DNA of 64,000 nt from Chlamydiia bacterium. GTDB lineage: Bacteria; Chlamydiota; Chlamydiia; Chlamydiales; Simkaniaceae. Position numbers and translations under genes: made by a program. The DNA is taken from positions 124,001 through 188,000 of the forward strand of contig JAJACH010000002.1 in assembly GCA_022601645.1 (NCBI GenBank). Direction: 5' to 3'. Positions 52,447 through 62,752 of the stretch are shown in pieces; position 1 is the stretch's first letter; each line of letters starts with the position of its first letter. Below the pieces are notes generated by a model. That model had not been told where the DNA came from. It made no database searches and worked only from the letters and a program-made list of their open reading frames with translations.

Positions 52447-54694
52447 ATAGGAGTTTATAGCTGTTTGAGAAAAGACGGACCCGCTCGCGGCTTTTTGCCG
52501 CTTCGATTTCCTCTAAGAATTCGGGTAAATCGCCTGGTCTACGCATCAATACCTCTTGGCGCATTTTCTCTAAGTCTCTTTCCTCATCCAAGATAATATG
52601 CGGAGTAATAAACATGAAGAGCTCAGTCATTTGGTCTTTGGATTTTGTCGTTGCAAAGAACTTACCAATCCCTGGTAGTTCGCCCAAAAATGGGATTTTC
52701 TCCGAAATGTCTTCAGCGACTTTCTTCTGCAAGCCACCCAAAATTACCGTCTGGCCATCTTTGATGCGCACTTGGTTTTGCACCTGGCGCCGGTCCACAT
52801 CGGGGCGATCATTCCCCTTGTCTTTTGTCGTATCAAACGACACATTCGTCTCAAGGGTTACAAAACGTTCACCCTCTTCATCCGGCTCGTGAATGGTCGG
52901 CGTCACAACAATGTTAATCCCGTACTGCACCCGCGAGAACACCTTCTCAAACGTGATTCCACCACTTGCCGTGTCAACAGGTGCCGCCCCGTTGTCGATT
53001 GAGATCTCTTCCATGATCGAGGTTTTTCCAGGCGTTTGATTGAGCGTTAAAATCGAGGGTGCTGCATTAATGCGTGCATCTTCTTGCGACATCAAAAAGT
53101 TGTAGGAAAGATCAAATGCCGGAAACCAATCGATCGGTTTGCGAGAAATGAAAAAGTCGAGAATGCCGCCTGTTTTCGGATGGTCGTAGGTAATGCCCGT
53201 CTCACTAATATGCTTTGCCGATGCGCCCATTTTCAACACATTGAGCCCAAAATTGTTTTGATTGGTCCGCTTTTTCTCAAAAAGCAGCACTTCAATTCGC
53301 ACCATTTTCTTAGGCACATCGAGCTTTTTGAGAAGCTCTTTAATTTTTGGCAACGTATCGCGTCTTATCACCATCATAATCGAACCCGTTTTCTCATACG
53401 GGACGAAATTTTTCGTATTCGATACCTGTTTTTGGCTCTTAAGCGTTGCGGGTTGAATCGGTGGGGGATTAATCGTTAGGGGAGGCTGGCCAGCGGTAAC
53501 AGGATTGTTTTCTACATTCACTTCAGTTTGGAGAGAAGGGCCAGCTGGTTCTTCATCCACGCGTGCATTGATCAAGGAGAGGTACACTTTTTCGAGCGCA
53601 TCAGAAACTTCAATCGGATCAGAGTGGCGACAAGTGTACCAAAACACCGTCATCTCTGCTGGATCACGGATTTGTTCTTCCGTCTCGTGAATGAGTTGCT
53701 CTGCGCGTTCAACATGGTCAGAGCGACCAATTACTGCAATCGCCCCCTCATTGGGAAGTGTGAAAATTGAGATGTCGTCCTCTTGCCCACGCGCTAACGA
53801 CAGACGCCTTTTCGCATCACCAAAATACGCCTTCAGAATTTTTTCCATGTCTTTGGGCGACAATTTTTGCAGCGTGAAAACCTTTGATAACTTTTCCTCC
53901 CCCTCATCCCAAACCGCTTCATAAAGATCTAAAAGCTTTTTAATCTCTGGCTTTACAGAGACGACTATCACCTTGTAGCCCACCTGATATACCGTCGTCA
54001 CCTTCGGATCGCGGAACCGATCGAAAAACTGAGATACACCTTTACTTTGATCAGGATCAGGAGAGAACACATAAATCACACGATCGCTGTCACTCACTCG
54101 CTCAAGATCCTTCGGATCAGTCACAATATCGCGCACAGAAATCAAATTTTGCTTCAGAAGATAGAGTTGTTTCCCATAGGCATTGATGTCTTTCACCCCA
54201 ATCCCATTTTGGACGAGGATCACCTCAAGCAGATCGCTCCACGATTCGCGAGGAATGGGCACTTGGGAGTGGATGTGCACCTTCATGGCCGCCACTTCGG
54301 GAGGCACAACGTAGAGGTAGTCGCTTGAGCCGTACTCCATGACAAGTTGAGATACGAGCGTTTCTTGCTGATCCCAAAGCGCGTAACCTTCATCGCCTTG
54401 ACGTGCATCGGCAATCGACATCTTGCGCCACTCATCTTCCGTCTGATGAATCTTCTGTCTCATCTCATTCACTTGGGTCAGCAACGTCTGATAATCTTTT
54501 GCCGACTCGCACGTATCAACTTCTTTGTAAAGCGCTGAGAGACTCGAACGCAAACCAAGCAACGTCTCATTGATATTGTCGATTTTGTCACTTGATGACA
54601 ATGTACCTGCACCCTCCACAGCCTCGATCTTTTGCTCGATCGTCTCGCCAAAAATTGCCACTGAGCTTAGGAGAAATGCAAAGATCCACTTCAT
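52427..54694 (-). CDS. gspD: Type II secretion secretin GspD
   Basis: The 755-residue protein has a signal peptide (MKWIFAFLLSSVAIFG), N-domains with ring-building repeats (FTLQKLSPKDMEKILKAYFG), a Pro/Thr/Gln-rich linker (about residues 390-430), and the C-terminal secretin domain with VILGGLQKK, IPFLGELPGIG and the final MFITPHII strand. It forms the outer-membrane pore of the type II system. An N-terminal coiled-coil stretch (about 40-130) is longer than in enterobacterial GspD. It overlaps the previous gene by 4 bp. Confidence 0.95.
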   Translation of the reverse strand: MKWIFAFLLSSVAIFGETIEQKIEAVEGAGTLSSSDKIDNINETLLGLRSSLSALYKEVDTCESAKDYQTLLTQVNEMRQKIHQTEDEWRKMSIADARQGDEGYALWDQQETLVSQLVMEYGSSDYLYVVPPEVAAMKVHIHSQVPIPRESWSDLLEVILVQNGIGVKDINAYGKQLYLLKQNLISVRDIVTDPKDLERVSDSDRVIYVFSPDPDQSKGVSQFFDRFRDPKVTTVYQVGYKVIVVSVKPEIKKLLDLYEAVWDEGEEKLSKVFTLQKLSPKDMEKILKAYFGDAKRRLSLARGQEDDISIFTLPNEGAIAVIGRSDHVERAEQLIHETEEQIRDPAEMTVFWYTCRHSDPIEVSDALEKVYLSLINARVDEEPAGPSLQTEVNVENNPVTAGQPPLTINPPPIQPATLKSQKQVSNTKNFVPYEKTGSIMMVIRRDTLPKIKELLKKLDVPKKMVRIEVLLFEKKRTNQNNFGLNVLKMGASAKHISETGITYDHPKTGGILDFFISRKPIDWFPAFDLSYNFLMSQEDARINAAPSILTLNQTPGKTSIMEEISIDNGAAPVDTASGGITFEKVFSRVQYGINIVVTPTIHEPDEEGERFVTLETNVSFDTTKDKGNDRPDVDRRQVQNQVRIKDGQTVILGGLQKKVAEDISEKIPFLGELPGIGKFFATTKSKDQMTELFMFITPHIILDEERDLEKMRQEVLMRRPGDLPEFLEEIEAAKSRERVRLFSNSYKLLFGKAND

Positions 54695-55779
54695 GGTTTT
54701 TTCCCCTGAAGTGGGAGGCGAACCGGAACACTAGACATTCTTGAAGAAGAATAGAGCCTGCCTGTAAAGGCATTTTTTTCAAACCCATCAAAGACAAACA
54801 GTTCGCCCGCTTGTTGATCATTCAAAAGCGCAGTCAGTTCTTTTTTCGTCTGAATCGTGTGCCAGCCTTTCGCCGTTTTGATAAGCCAATCTCCGGTCTT
54901 AAGGACCATTTGTTTATTCATCACCTTAAGAGATGCACGAGCTTTCGTACGTTTGCGTATTGCCGTGAAGAGTTGCTCTGGTTTAAGCACAATTGGCTCG
55001 GGAGGTTTAACACTTAAATGAAGTTTTTCCACCGCTGTTCCAGATGCATTCCACACCGTTAAATCCACCCCATTAGCGCTTGCAAATTCAACGCGTGCAA
55101 CCGGCACATCTTTTTGCAGACCTTGAACCCAACCCTCATCGAGTAGGGAAAAAACCTCTCCCTTCGAAAGATAAAACCGGTTCTTTCCGCCTAAAATCAT
55201 GCGCACTTTCCCCTTCATTTCAGCAAAATCCTCACCTCCATAATGCTCAATAAGCAAATCAGGACCGAGGATTACCGCGTCTTTAAGCAATAAAGACGCA
55301 TCTATTGTCTCATGGATGGCCAAATGATCAAAGTGAAAATGGGATTTTTTTTCCAAATCTCCCATATTTACGCCCACTTCCAAATCCAAAGCGTCGTTTT
55401 TGATGTGAGGAAGCATGCTAAGGAGGGGAGTCACCTGCGTTTTCTGTCCAAGAGGAATCGAAAGCTCTTCGTTTTCAACGCTAAGTCGAATCTCACGATC
55501 TTTTGGAGCATCAGGGCGCGTGTTAACCTCAAGAGGCCGCACCGAATGATTAAATTCTGCTAAGGGGAAAGCGCGATCAACTGAAAACAGCTTAAAATCC
55601 AACGTGTCGGTTAAAAAAGCCCTACTTTTTGCAGCTTTGGGCAATAACCACGCCTCATCCACTTCCTGTTTTCCAAAGAAAGCAACTACACAAAGACCAA
55701 TCAAAACAGCCACAAGCACCGAAAGCAAAAGATTCAATCTCGAAGATAAAATGCGAGTTGGTGTGTCGTTAATGATCAT
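54691..55779 (-). CDS. Membrane-anchored protein heading the T2S operon (GspC-like position)
   Basis: The 362-residue product has one N-terminal membrane segment (LLLSVLVAVLIGLCVVAFFG) and a long extracytoplasmic part. The C-terminal region (LKTGDWLIKTAKGWHTI, GELFVFDGFE) looks like a small beta domain. It overlaps gspD by 4 bp and is the first gene of the operon, the place of chlamydial CT573. It may act as GspC, linking inner-membrane platform and secretin, but no HR or PDZ domain is evident. Confidence 0.75.
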   Translation of the reverse strand: MIINDTPTRILSSRLNLLLSVLVAVLIGLCVVAFFGKQEVDEAWLLPKAAKSRAFLTDTLDFKLFSVDRAFPLAEFNHSVRPLEVNTRPDAPKDREIRLSVENEELSIPLGQKTQVTPLLSMLPHIKNDALDLEVGVNMGDLEKKSHFHFDHLAIHETIDASLLLKDAVILGPDLLIEHYGGEDFAEMKGKVRMILGGKNRFYLSKGEVFSLLDEGWVQGLQKDVPVARVEFASANGVDLTVWNASGTAVEKLHLSVKPPEPIVLKPEQLFTAIRKRTKARASLKVMNKQMVLKTGDWLIKTAKGWHTIQTKKELTALLNDQQAGELFVFDGFEKNAFTGRLYSSSRMSSVPVRLPLQGKKP

Positions 55780-55911
55780 ATATTAAGCTCCCCTAAGCCA
55801 AGCAATTTTATTCTATTTAAAGAATATAAGCAAAGGAAACGACAATACCTGTTGCCAAAAAATTATTTAATTTCTAAGTTGCGAATAAAAGGAACCATTA
55901 GAGGTACATAC

Positions 55912-56319
55912 ATGGCCACAGATCCAAATCAAGAACCGAATGAAGGTCCTGGTCCAAGCAAAGAAGGGATGTCAGTGCGTGAACTGGAATCTTTCGGGAA
56001 AAAATACCGCTTCGAAATCGTCTTTTTAGTCTATTTCGTCTTAGCAACCATTTTTTCAGCCGTCTTCTTTGGCATGGGTTGGTCAATTTACTTAGCCGGA
56101 ATTGGGGGAATCTTAGGGATTTTCTTCCCAGCCAAAGTAGAAAGTCTTTCACAAAGCGTTTTTGGGTTCGTCTTCAAACAAGAGAAGGCAACACAAATTA
56201 CACTCGCCGTAGTGGGAATAATTATTTCTTTCTTCTTGCCACCATTAATCTTCTTTCTACTAGGATTAATGGGCGGAATGGGAACACATCGTCAAGCAGA
56301 CAACGTATCAAGAGGCTAA
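55912..56319 (+). CDS. Small membrane protein
   Basis: The ATG at 55912 (MATDPNQEPNEGPGPSKEGM) is chosen because it follows an AGAGG ribosome site; an in-frame upstream ATG at 55852 has none. The 135-residue product has a soluble acidic N-terminus of about 35 residues and three hydrophobic segments (about 37-58, 60-75 and 98-122). Its last 12 bp overlap the end of the convergent gene. Function unknown. Confidence 0.75.
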   Translation: MATDPNQEPNEGPGPSKEGMSVRELESFGKKYRFEIVFLVYFVLATIFSAVFFGMGWSIYLAGIGGILGIFFPAKVESLSQSVFGFVFKQEKATQITLAVVGIIISFFLPPLIFFLLGLMGGMGTHRQADNVSRG

Positions 56320-56862
56320 ACGCTCATTGATATAATCGAGAAGCGAGATTTCTTGATCCCTAATGTGTGAGAGCAGGGGCGCCAAATCGGCGTCCTTGAG
56401 CTCTTTTAACGTTTTCTTCTCATTAGCAAACTCCCCAAGCTCCTGATAGAGCGAAGCAATCCGCATCAAATTATATGCTGCAAGCACCTTGCCATACTCT
56501 TCTCGAATATCGAGATTTGCCTTAAGGTCAAGCGCCTCTTTAAGCGCCTCCTCAATACGGCCATCGACAATCGTCTCAGTCGTTTTGGCAAAGGCAGCAT
56601 AAGGCGAACCATCATCCAAATTGACATGAACCTTCTCGCCCTGCGCAATCTTGCGTTGATCCAAAACTGCGCCATAACGGCCTTTTAACTCTGGATGACT
56701 CTTTAAGAGCTTGGACATATCCTTGCCTTGACTAAACGCCACCTTAGCAGCCAAATAATCGCTACCAGAACGTTGCTTTTTAGAGGTGAAGTGAAAAATC
56801 ATTGCTGCCGCGAGAAGTACAATTGGAAGAGCTCTGCTCAAATACTTTTTATAATCATCCAT
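56308..56862 (-). CDS. Conserved chlamydial membrane-anchored protein (CT728-like)
   Basis: The 184-residue protein has one N-terminal membrane segment (ALPIVLLAAAMIFHF) and a helical C-terminal part with two TPR-like hairpins (EYGKVLAAYNLMRIASLYQE, then NEKKTLKELK). It lies 11 bp after the metal ATPase gene, matching the CT727-CT728 pair of Chlamydia from memory. It has a GGGAG ribosome site. It might assist the ATPase or be an independent envelope scaffold. Confidence 0.75.
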   Translation of the reverse strand: MDDYKKYLSRALPIVLLAAAMIFHFTSKKQRSGSDYLAAKVAFSQGKDMSKLLKSHPELKGRYGAVLDQRKIAQGEKVHVNLDDGSPYAAFAKTTETIVDGRIEEALKEALDLKANLDIREEYGKVLAAYNLMRIASLYQELGEFANEKKTLKELKDADLAPLLSHIRDQEISLLDYINERLAS

Positions 56863-56873
56863 GGGCTCCCATC

Positions 56874-58646
56874 TTACCTAGAAATGGATTTTTTCCCAAG
56901 TAAAATGGAGTTCCCAACAACCGTAATGGAACTTAGCGCCATCGCGGTTCCCGCAATCATCGGATTTAATAACCCAAAAGCTGCCAAGGGAATTCCCAAA
57001 GAGTTGTAAATGAACGCAAAAAAGATATTTTGCTTAATCTTTCTCATTGTCAACCGGCTCAACCTGAAAGCCTCATCCACTCTCCCATGCATCAAGCCAA
57101 TCTTCGCATTTTCCATCGCCACATCAGTTCCCGAGCCCATCGCAATTCCCACATCCGCCTTCGCTAAGGCCACCGCATCATTAATGCCATCACCCACCAT
57201 CCCAACAAACGTATGCTCTTCTTGTAACCTAGCCACAAACCCCGCCTTCTCTTCAGGAAGCACCTCACCAAAACAGCCATCAAAGCCAAGCTCTGTCGCC
57301 ACCTTCTCTACAACAGGGATCCGATCGCCACTGACCAAATAAAGCTTCAGCCCCGCATCCTGAAGTGCTTCTACAGACTCTTTCGCCCCTACCTTAATTG
57401 GATCATTTAGATAAAACATGCCTTTCACCTCACCATCCACCTTAATCACAGAAGCCACTCGCACATCCCTAATCCCTTCGCCCTTACCCAAAAACACCTT
57501 CTTCCCTTCAAATACCGCCTCCAAACCAGAGCCCGGCACCTCCCTAAAATCGCTCACCTTCAAATCCGCCTCATCCTTGCACACATCGAAAATCGCCTCA
57601 GAAATCGGATGGCTCGAACGCTTAGATAAAGCCTTCGCCAAGCCCTTTACATCGCCAACCACCTCATCAACAGCCATCTTGCCCGCCGTTACCGTCCCCG
57701 TCTTGTCAAAAATAATCGCCTTCAACTTGCCCATTAGCTCCAAACCCGCCGCATCCTTAATCAAAATGCCCGCCTTAGCCCCCTTCGCGGTCGCCACCAT
57801 GAGAACCGTCGGCGTCGCAAGCCCCAACGCACACGGGCACGCAATCACAAGCACCGCCACCGCACTAATCACCGCCTCTCTCACATCGAAAAACGCCCAT
57901 ACCAAAAACGTCACCACGGCAATGCCCAAAACCGTCACTGAAAACCGCCCCGCCACAATGTCCACCAACTTCTGCACCGGCGCCTTCGACGCCTGCGCTT
58001 TAGCCACCATGTCAATGATCCGCCCCAAACTCGACTCTGCCCCAAGCTTTATCGCCTCAATCACAAGCGAACCCTGCCCATTACTCGTTCCCGTAAAAAC
58101 CTCTGCGCCCATAACTTTCTTCACAGGCAAACTCTCACCAGTCAACATCGACTCATTCACACTCGACTCACCTTCAACAACCACCCCATCCACCGGCACC
58201 GTCTCGCCCGGGCGCACCGTTACCCTCACCCCAACCTTCAACTCCTCAATCGGCACCATCGCATCGCCAACCCGCGCCTCATTCGGCTGCATCTTTAAAA
58301 GCGACTGCATGCCACCTTTTGCACTCGCAAGCGCGCGCGTCTCAAATAGCCGTCCTAACAAAATCATCGTGATTAAAAAGCCACTCGTCTCGAAATAAAG
58401 GTGCCCACCACAAAACAGGGCATACACACTAAACCCATACGCCGCACTTGTCCCCAAAGTGACAAGCGTGTGCATATTTGTCTTGCCCTTCAAGAGAGCA
58501 CTGATCGCCATCTTATAAAAATTGTAGCCGCCATAGAACTGCACCACACTTGCCAAGCCAAATTGCCACCATCCTGACACCTCCACCCCAAACATTGTAA
58601 TAAGCAAAGGCAACGTACATAAAGCACTGATAATCAGACGAGTCAA
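56874..58646 (-). CDS. Cu(I)-type P1B ATPase
   Basis: A TTG start at 58646 with an AAGGGA ribosome site gives 590 residues. Features in order: four membrane segments, actuator motif TGES (169-172), CPC metal site (270-272), phosphorylation DKTGT (Asp314), ATP-site HP (SSHPISEA), [10 protein letters not shown], and final helices with YN and MALSS. CPC with YN and MxxSS is the Cu(I) signature, so copper export is likelier than zinc. There is no N-terminal heavy-metal-binding domain. It likely protects against host copper. Confidence 0.92.
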   Translation of the reverse strand: MTRLIISALCTLPLLITMFGVEVSGWWQFGLASVVQFYGGYNFYKMAISALLKGKTNMHTLVTLGTSAAYGFSVYALFCGGHLYFETSGFLITMILLGRLFETRALASAKGGMQSLLKMQPNEARVGDAMVPIEELKVGVRVTVRPGETVPVDGVVVEGESSVNESMLTGESLPVKKVMGAEVFTGTSNGQGSLVIEAIKLGAESSLGRIIDMVAKAQASKAPVQKLVDIVAGRFSVTVLGIAVVTFLVWAFFDVREAVISAVAVLVIACPCALGLATPTVLMVATAKGAKAGILIKDAAGLELMGKLKAIIFDKTGTVTAGKMAVDEVVGDVKGLAKALSKRSSHPISEAIFDVCKDEADLKVSDFREVPGSGLEAVFEGKKVFLGKGEGIRDVRVASVIKVDGEVKGMFYLNDPIKVGAKESVEALQDAGLKLYLVSGDRIPVVEKVATELGFDGCFGEVLPEEKAGFVARLQEEHTFVGMVGDGINDAVALAKADVGIAMGSGTDVAMENAKIGLMHGRVDEAFRLSRLTMRKIKQNIFFAFIYNSLGIPLAAFGLLNPMIAGTAMALSSITVVGNSILLGKKSISR

Positions 58647-58673
58647 ATTATTTTCCCTTAAAATTCAAATATT

Positions 58674-58682
58674 TGCTATAAT
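58674..58682 (+). promoter_or_regulatory. Extended -10 box TGCTATAAT
   Basis: TG-C-TATAAT lies 20 bp before the ATG of the interrupted repeat-protein gene. No good -35 box is present, which extended -10 promoters tolerate. A run of six G follows and serves as ribosome site. Confidence 0.55.
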
Positions 58683-58702
58683 ACTAAAAAAGGGGGGTAA
58701 TT

Positions 58703-60478
58703 ATGTCTACAATTCATCAAATTCGTGGTTTTGCAAATCAAGGTCTAGGAGACCAAAACGCTTGAGAGTCACCGACTTCAGCTCAAGCTGTTGAGCAAGC
58801 TGCAGAATCTTGGAAGGATTCACTTTCACCAAGTGACCCGAATTATAAGTGGGCGTGCGATCTTTGCACCGCACTAAGCGCAGTACAACCCAACAGTGCA
58901 ACTTATCAAGCCATCGGCTACTACTTGAGCAAGATGGGACCGTCTCTTCCAAGTGATGCATCCAATATGATTCTAGAGCTAACAAACGGACATACACTTC
59001 CCTCATTAGCACAAGACAAAGTCAAAACAGTGATGGAAAGCTTAAACGCCATTAAACCTACGTTTGATTCACAAACTCAAGCGTTCATCTCAGCGACTGC
59101 TGATTTTATGAGCAAAAATCCCAATTGCTCTCAAACAAACCTAACCCATTTTCTTTGTGCTCATATGCCAAATACACCTAATACCAACGTCCAAGCTCTC
59201 ACTCAAATGCTAAGTAACCTAGGTGTCTATATCCCCACAGGAAATCCTACAAAAAACATTACAGACCCCGTCCTTGCTTCAAAAGATGCAGCAATGTACG
59301 CCGCTGATAATCCATCAGATCAATGGGCACAAGCACTAGCTACAATGCTTAACACACCTAATTTGGATCAAAACACAGTTAACATGATTGGTTACATGGT
59401 CACGCAGGGTGGTAGTGGGTGTTCAGGGACAACGTATAATTTCATCAAGAAAGTCACAAACATATCTGGAAGTACTCCGGTCAAGTTAACCATGAGTGAA
59501 ATAGGTGAGCTATTTAAAGCGCTGAACTCCGACGTAGGAATCTTTGGAGATGCGACTTTTACAAAATACGTTTCAGGAATAAATACCTTTCTGCAAGCGC
59601 ACCCAGGATCTACTAGCACTGATCTATCAAGTTACATCGCATCCTCATTTCCAAACACTTCAAGCCATGCAGCAGATGCGCTCAATCAACTCTTAGAAAC
59701 CTCAAATGTATTCTTGCCAGCAACGAGTGTACAAACAGCCATGGAAGAACTTCAAAACTTTCTAAAATCAATGAGTCCAAGTGATCCAAACTATAAATGG
59801 GTAAAAGCGCTAAATGCAGCGCTTAATAGCTTGATCAATCAGCCAACAGGTCAGGGCGCGACTTTGAAGGAAATACAGTGTGTTGGTTGGATGTTTCAAC
59901 AGCTCGGCTTTCCAAAGTCTCTTTTAGAACCTCTGGAAATGATTACAAATACAACACAACCCAGCCCGTCCTACTTTCAATTCTATCAGTTTGATACAGG
60001 ACAAAATCTCACAAGCCTTGCAGCAGTTTTTCATGCAGTCAACCAAGGGCTGGTAGGCATTGCAACTCCAAGTTTTAGATCAAGCCTTACAGCGCTAATT
60101 AATCAAATGGAAAGCCCTAATCCCAACATAACTCAAATCCAAGCTTGGCTGAATCAACAACTGCAAACCTCAGGCAGCGCCTGGGAGAACAATTCTTTGT
60201 ATGCGCCCATTATGTTTTCGTTTATTTCTACTTTCCCAAGTGTCAATTTACAGATTAAAACAGCAAGTCAAATGAACGCGATGATGCAGATATACTGCTC
60301 AGTCTATCACGGTATATCACCATCAATTACAACTGAAATTGAAACATTCATAAACACGAATCCAACTATCGATGAGCTCCAGAGCTATATACAAAAATTA
60401 ATCGATAAGAGTGGGGGTGAAATTCCCGATAGGATGCTAAATAGGATCAAACAAATCACTGGCATCGGGAGATCTTAA
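58703..60478 (+). pseudogene. Repeat protein interrupted by an in-frame TGA at codon 21
   Basis: The frame starts at ATG 58703 with a G-rich ribosome site (GGGGGG), reads 20 codons (MSTIHQIRGFANQGLGDQNA), meets TGA at 58763-58765, and then continues open in the same frame for 571 codons. The part after TGA contains about three repeats related to the six-repeat protein: LSPSDPNYKW twice, EMITNT, GIF...INTFLQAHPGS. The first downstream ATG (58925) cuts into the first repeat and has no ribosome site. So it is either a nonsense-inactivated gene, a recoded gene, or a sequencing error. The remainder shows no decay. Confidence 0.7.
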
Positions 60479-60510
60479 AGAAAGAAACTCATCTCTTTCA
60501 TAAGAAGATC
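60471..60510. terminator. Hairpin spanning two converging stop codons
   Basis: GATCTT (60471-60476) pairs with AAGATC (60505-60510), and AAAGA (60481-60485) with TCTTT (60494-60498). The structure covers the stops of the repeat-protein gene (60478) and mutY (60498). Short A/T runs on both sides could allow bidirectional termination. Confidence 0.3.
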
Positions 60511-61463
60511 AGAGCAGCAATGCGGCGATGGCCCGCAGAAAAAGGTAACTTTTCTAAAGAAGTCTCAGGCATCCAAATATAGCCTGGGACTTCTTCTTTT
60601 TCAAAAGCTCTGTAAACCGTTGGAAAAAGCGTAGCATGATAGCGTGTATACGTGTGTTTTACAGGTTGTAAAGCCAGAGATTCACACAATCTTAACATTT
60701 TAACTTCCTCAAATAGAGGGAATTCCCACAAACCCTGCATCACTCCGGCATCTTTCTTCTGAACAAGTGTAAAGCCAGCAAAACGGACGATGGCAACCCT
60801 CTTTTGGAGCTTTGTGACCGGCACTCTTTGCCGCTTATTCGGCAAATTTTTCCCTTTTCCAAGGCATGTATCTTTTAAAGGGCAAAGATCACATTTTGGT
60901 GACTTTGTGCAAACAAGTGCGCCGAGTTCGATGAGCGCTTCCATCACCACAAACGGCTCTTTTACGTTTAAAAGGGCTTCTACATGCGCCGTAATTTCCT
61001 TTTTTGTGGAGGTAAGTCCGACATCTTCTTCGATGTTGTAAAGCCGAGAGATCACCCGGATCACGTTCCCATCAACAGCTGCTGCTTTTTGCTTAAAAGC
61101 AAAGCTCAAGATAGCCCCTCTCGTATAGGGCCCAACACCCTTCACACTATCGAGCGCCTCTTCGGTCATCTCACCCCCATGATGCTCAAGCAAGTACTTT
61201 GCACCCGCATGGAGATTCCTGGCACGCGAATAGTAGCCCAGGCCTTCCCAGCACTTAATCACCGCATCAAGCTCTGCTTTAGCAAGCGCTCTTACACTCG
61301 GAAAAAGCGTCATCCACCGCTTAAAATAAGGGACAACCACACTCACTTGCGTCTGCTGTAACATCACTTCAGATACCCACACCTCATAGGGTGAGGGATC
61401 ATTTCTCCAGGGTAAAACCCGACGATTTTTGAAAAACCAGTGCTTTAACGTATCCATTGGCAC
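60498..61463 (-). CDS. mutY: A/G-specific adenine glycosylase MutY
   Basis: The 321-residue protein has the HhH-GPD core: LPWRNDPSPYEVWVSEVMLQ, VKGVGPYTRGAI (helix-hairpin-helix), and catalytic Asp in AAVDGNVIRV. Iron-sulfur cysteines appear as CTKSPKCDLCPLKDTC, with five residues instead of the usual six between the first two. A C-terminal Nudix-like domain for 8-oxoG recognition follows. It removes adenine opposite 8-oxoguanine. It is divergent from the small gene at 61487. Confidence 0.95.
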   Translation of the reverse strand: MPMDTLKHWFFKNRRVLPWRNDPSPYEVWVSEVMLQQTQVSVVVPYFKRWMTLFPSVRALAKAELDAVIKCWEGLGYYSRARNLHAGAKYLLEHHGGEMTEEALDSVKGVGPYTRGAILSFAFKQKAAAVDGNVIRVISRLYNIEEDVGLTSTKKEITAHVEALLNVKEPFVVMEALIELGALVCTKSPKCDLCPLKDTCLGKGKNLPNKRQRVPVTKLQKRVAIVRFAGFTLVQKKDAGVMQGLWEFPLFEEVKMLRLCESLALQPVKHTYTRYHATLFPTVYRAFEKEEVPGYIWMPETSLEKLPFSAGHRRIAALIFL

Positions 61464-61486
61464 AAATTTTGCATGGTATAGTGAGT

Positions 61487-61759
61487 ATGAATCAAGATGA
61501 AATGGAACAGCTTTTACAAAAAGAGATCACGCTCCACCGCGAAATCCTCTCTTATTGCAACGACCAAGAGGTGAGAAATCGCCTCATCCATCAGGTCGAT
61601 CCATTTAAAGCACTCACAATCCTTGATGAGTCACCCTATTCAAGTGAAACAGATCTTTTGTTCCTAAGAGAACAGCTCGCAGCCCTTATCGAAAAGGTGC
61701 AGGCTCTTCCACCCCCACAAGTCAGCGAGATTCAGCGAAAGACAGAAACCGCTGACTAA
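61487..61759 (+). CDS. Small helical hypothetical protein
   Basis: The ATG at 61487 (MNQDEMEQLLQKEITLHREI) is preferred over an upstream in-frame start that would extend into mutY. The 90-residue product is mainly charged alpha helix with a Pro-rich end (LPPPQVSE), resembling a small chaperone or FlgN-like export chaperone only in general composition. A TATAGT box ends 4 nt before the ATG, and no Shine-Dalgarno sequence is visible. It is followed after 15 bp by the glycerophosphotransferase-like genes. Confidence 0.65.
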   Translation: MNQDEMEQLLQKEITLHREILSYCNDQEVRNRLIHQVDPFKALTILDESPYSSETDLLFLREQLAALIEKVQALPPPQVSEIQRKTETAD

Positions 61760-61774
61760 GCTACAATCAGATTC

Positions 61775-62752
61775 ATGAAAACCATCGGTTTGGTCTACGG
61801 GCCCCAGCTCCATCACCTCGATCACATCGCGCCGCTTTGCAGCATCTTTGGCATCCCGCTTGTTGTGACAGAGCCCGACATCCATGCTCTCGCTGAAAAA
61901 TACTACCCCGAGCTCGTCACCTTCTACTTTCCCACCATCGAAGCGGCTCCCCGCATCGTCAACACCACAGACACCGTCATCTCCTCCCTCCCAAGCCCAC
62001 TATTCGACCAAATCTTCCTCATCTCCGAAGAGATGGCCGGCAAAAAACTCAAACAAGTCTGGTGCCCCCACGGCAACTCCGACAAAGGACATGCCTCTCC
62101 TTTCATGGAAGGACTTGAAAAAAACCAAACAGCGCTCGTCTACGGGAAAAAAATGCTCGATTTCTTCGAAGACAAGGGTGTCAAGCCAAGGAAAACCCAC
62201 CTCATTGGCAACTACCGCTACCACTACGCAAAGAAAATGGCCCCCTTCCACAAACGCGTTCTCGACCTCCCCAAAGGCCCCTTAACCCTCTACGCCCCCA
62301 CCTGGGACGACAGCGAAAAGTCCTGCTCACTCTTCAACTCCATCGAAGAGATACAAAATGCTGCTCAAAACCTCGTCGTCAAAATCCACCCCAATACCTA
62401 CCTCCAAAAACCATTTGAAGTCGACGACCTCATCGCCCGCTACCCGCACGTCCACTTCCTCATCAAGTGCCCCCTAATCTATCCCATCTTAGAACGCACA
62501 GAGGTGTACATCGGAGACATGTCCTCGATCGGCTACGACTTTCTCACCTTCAACCGCCCTATGTTCTTCTTAAACCCCGCAAAACGCAAACTCACCGATC
62601 CCGGTCTCACCCTCCACACATGCGGCATGACCTTCGACGGCGACCTCACCGTTGACCAATCCTTCCTCGAAAGTAAACGAGCTGAGCTTTACAACTACAC
62701 CTTTGCAGACCTCCCTCTAGAGAAAGTCCATGAAATATGCCGCCGTCTGTGA
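61775..62752 (+). CDS. CDP-glycerol glycerophosphotransferase-like protein 1
   Basis: The 325-residue protein has the GT-B-like C-terminal motifs of the TagF/TagB family: LYAPTWDD, VKIHPNTY, and DMSSIGYDFLTFNRPMFFLN. An N-terminal half with WCPHGNSDKG completes the active-site histidine set. The family transfers glycerol phosphate or related groups onto glycans or lipids. Chlamydiae make no teichoic acids, so the acceptor here may be LPS or another envelope glycan (inference). Plus-strand C content is strikingly high. It overlaps its paralogue by 23 bp. Confidence 0.82.
   Translation: MKTIGLVYGPQLHHLDHIAPLCSIFGIPLVVTEPDIHALAEKYYPELVTFYFPTIEAAPRIVNTTDTVISSLPSPLFDQIFLISEEMAGKKLKQVWCPHGNSDKGHASPFMEGLEKNQTALVYGKKMLDFFEDKGVKPRKTHLIGNYRYHYAKKMAPFHKRVLDLPKGPLTLYAPTWDDSEKSCSLFNSIEEIQNAAQNLVVKIHPNTYLQKPFEVDDLIARYPHVHFLIKCPLIYPILERTEVYIGDMSSIGYDFLTFNRPMFFLNPAKRKLTDPGLTLHTCGMTFDGDLTVDQSFLESKRAELYNYTFADLPLEKVHEICRRL

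Noticed and set aside
57418-58398. A 326-codon plus-strand frame
   Set aside because: It lies entirely antisense to the copper ATPase, is a compositional by-product of C-rich plus-strand sequence, and has no known motif.
61487-61759. Flagellar or type III secretion chaperone (FlgN-like)
   Set aside because: Only general size and helical composition agree; no specific motif or neighbouring secretion gene supports it.
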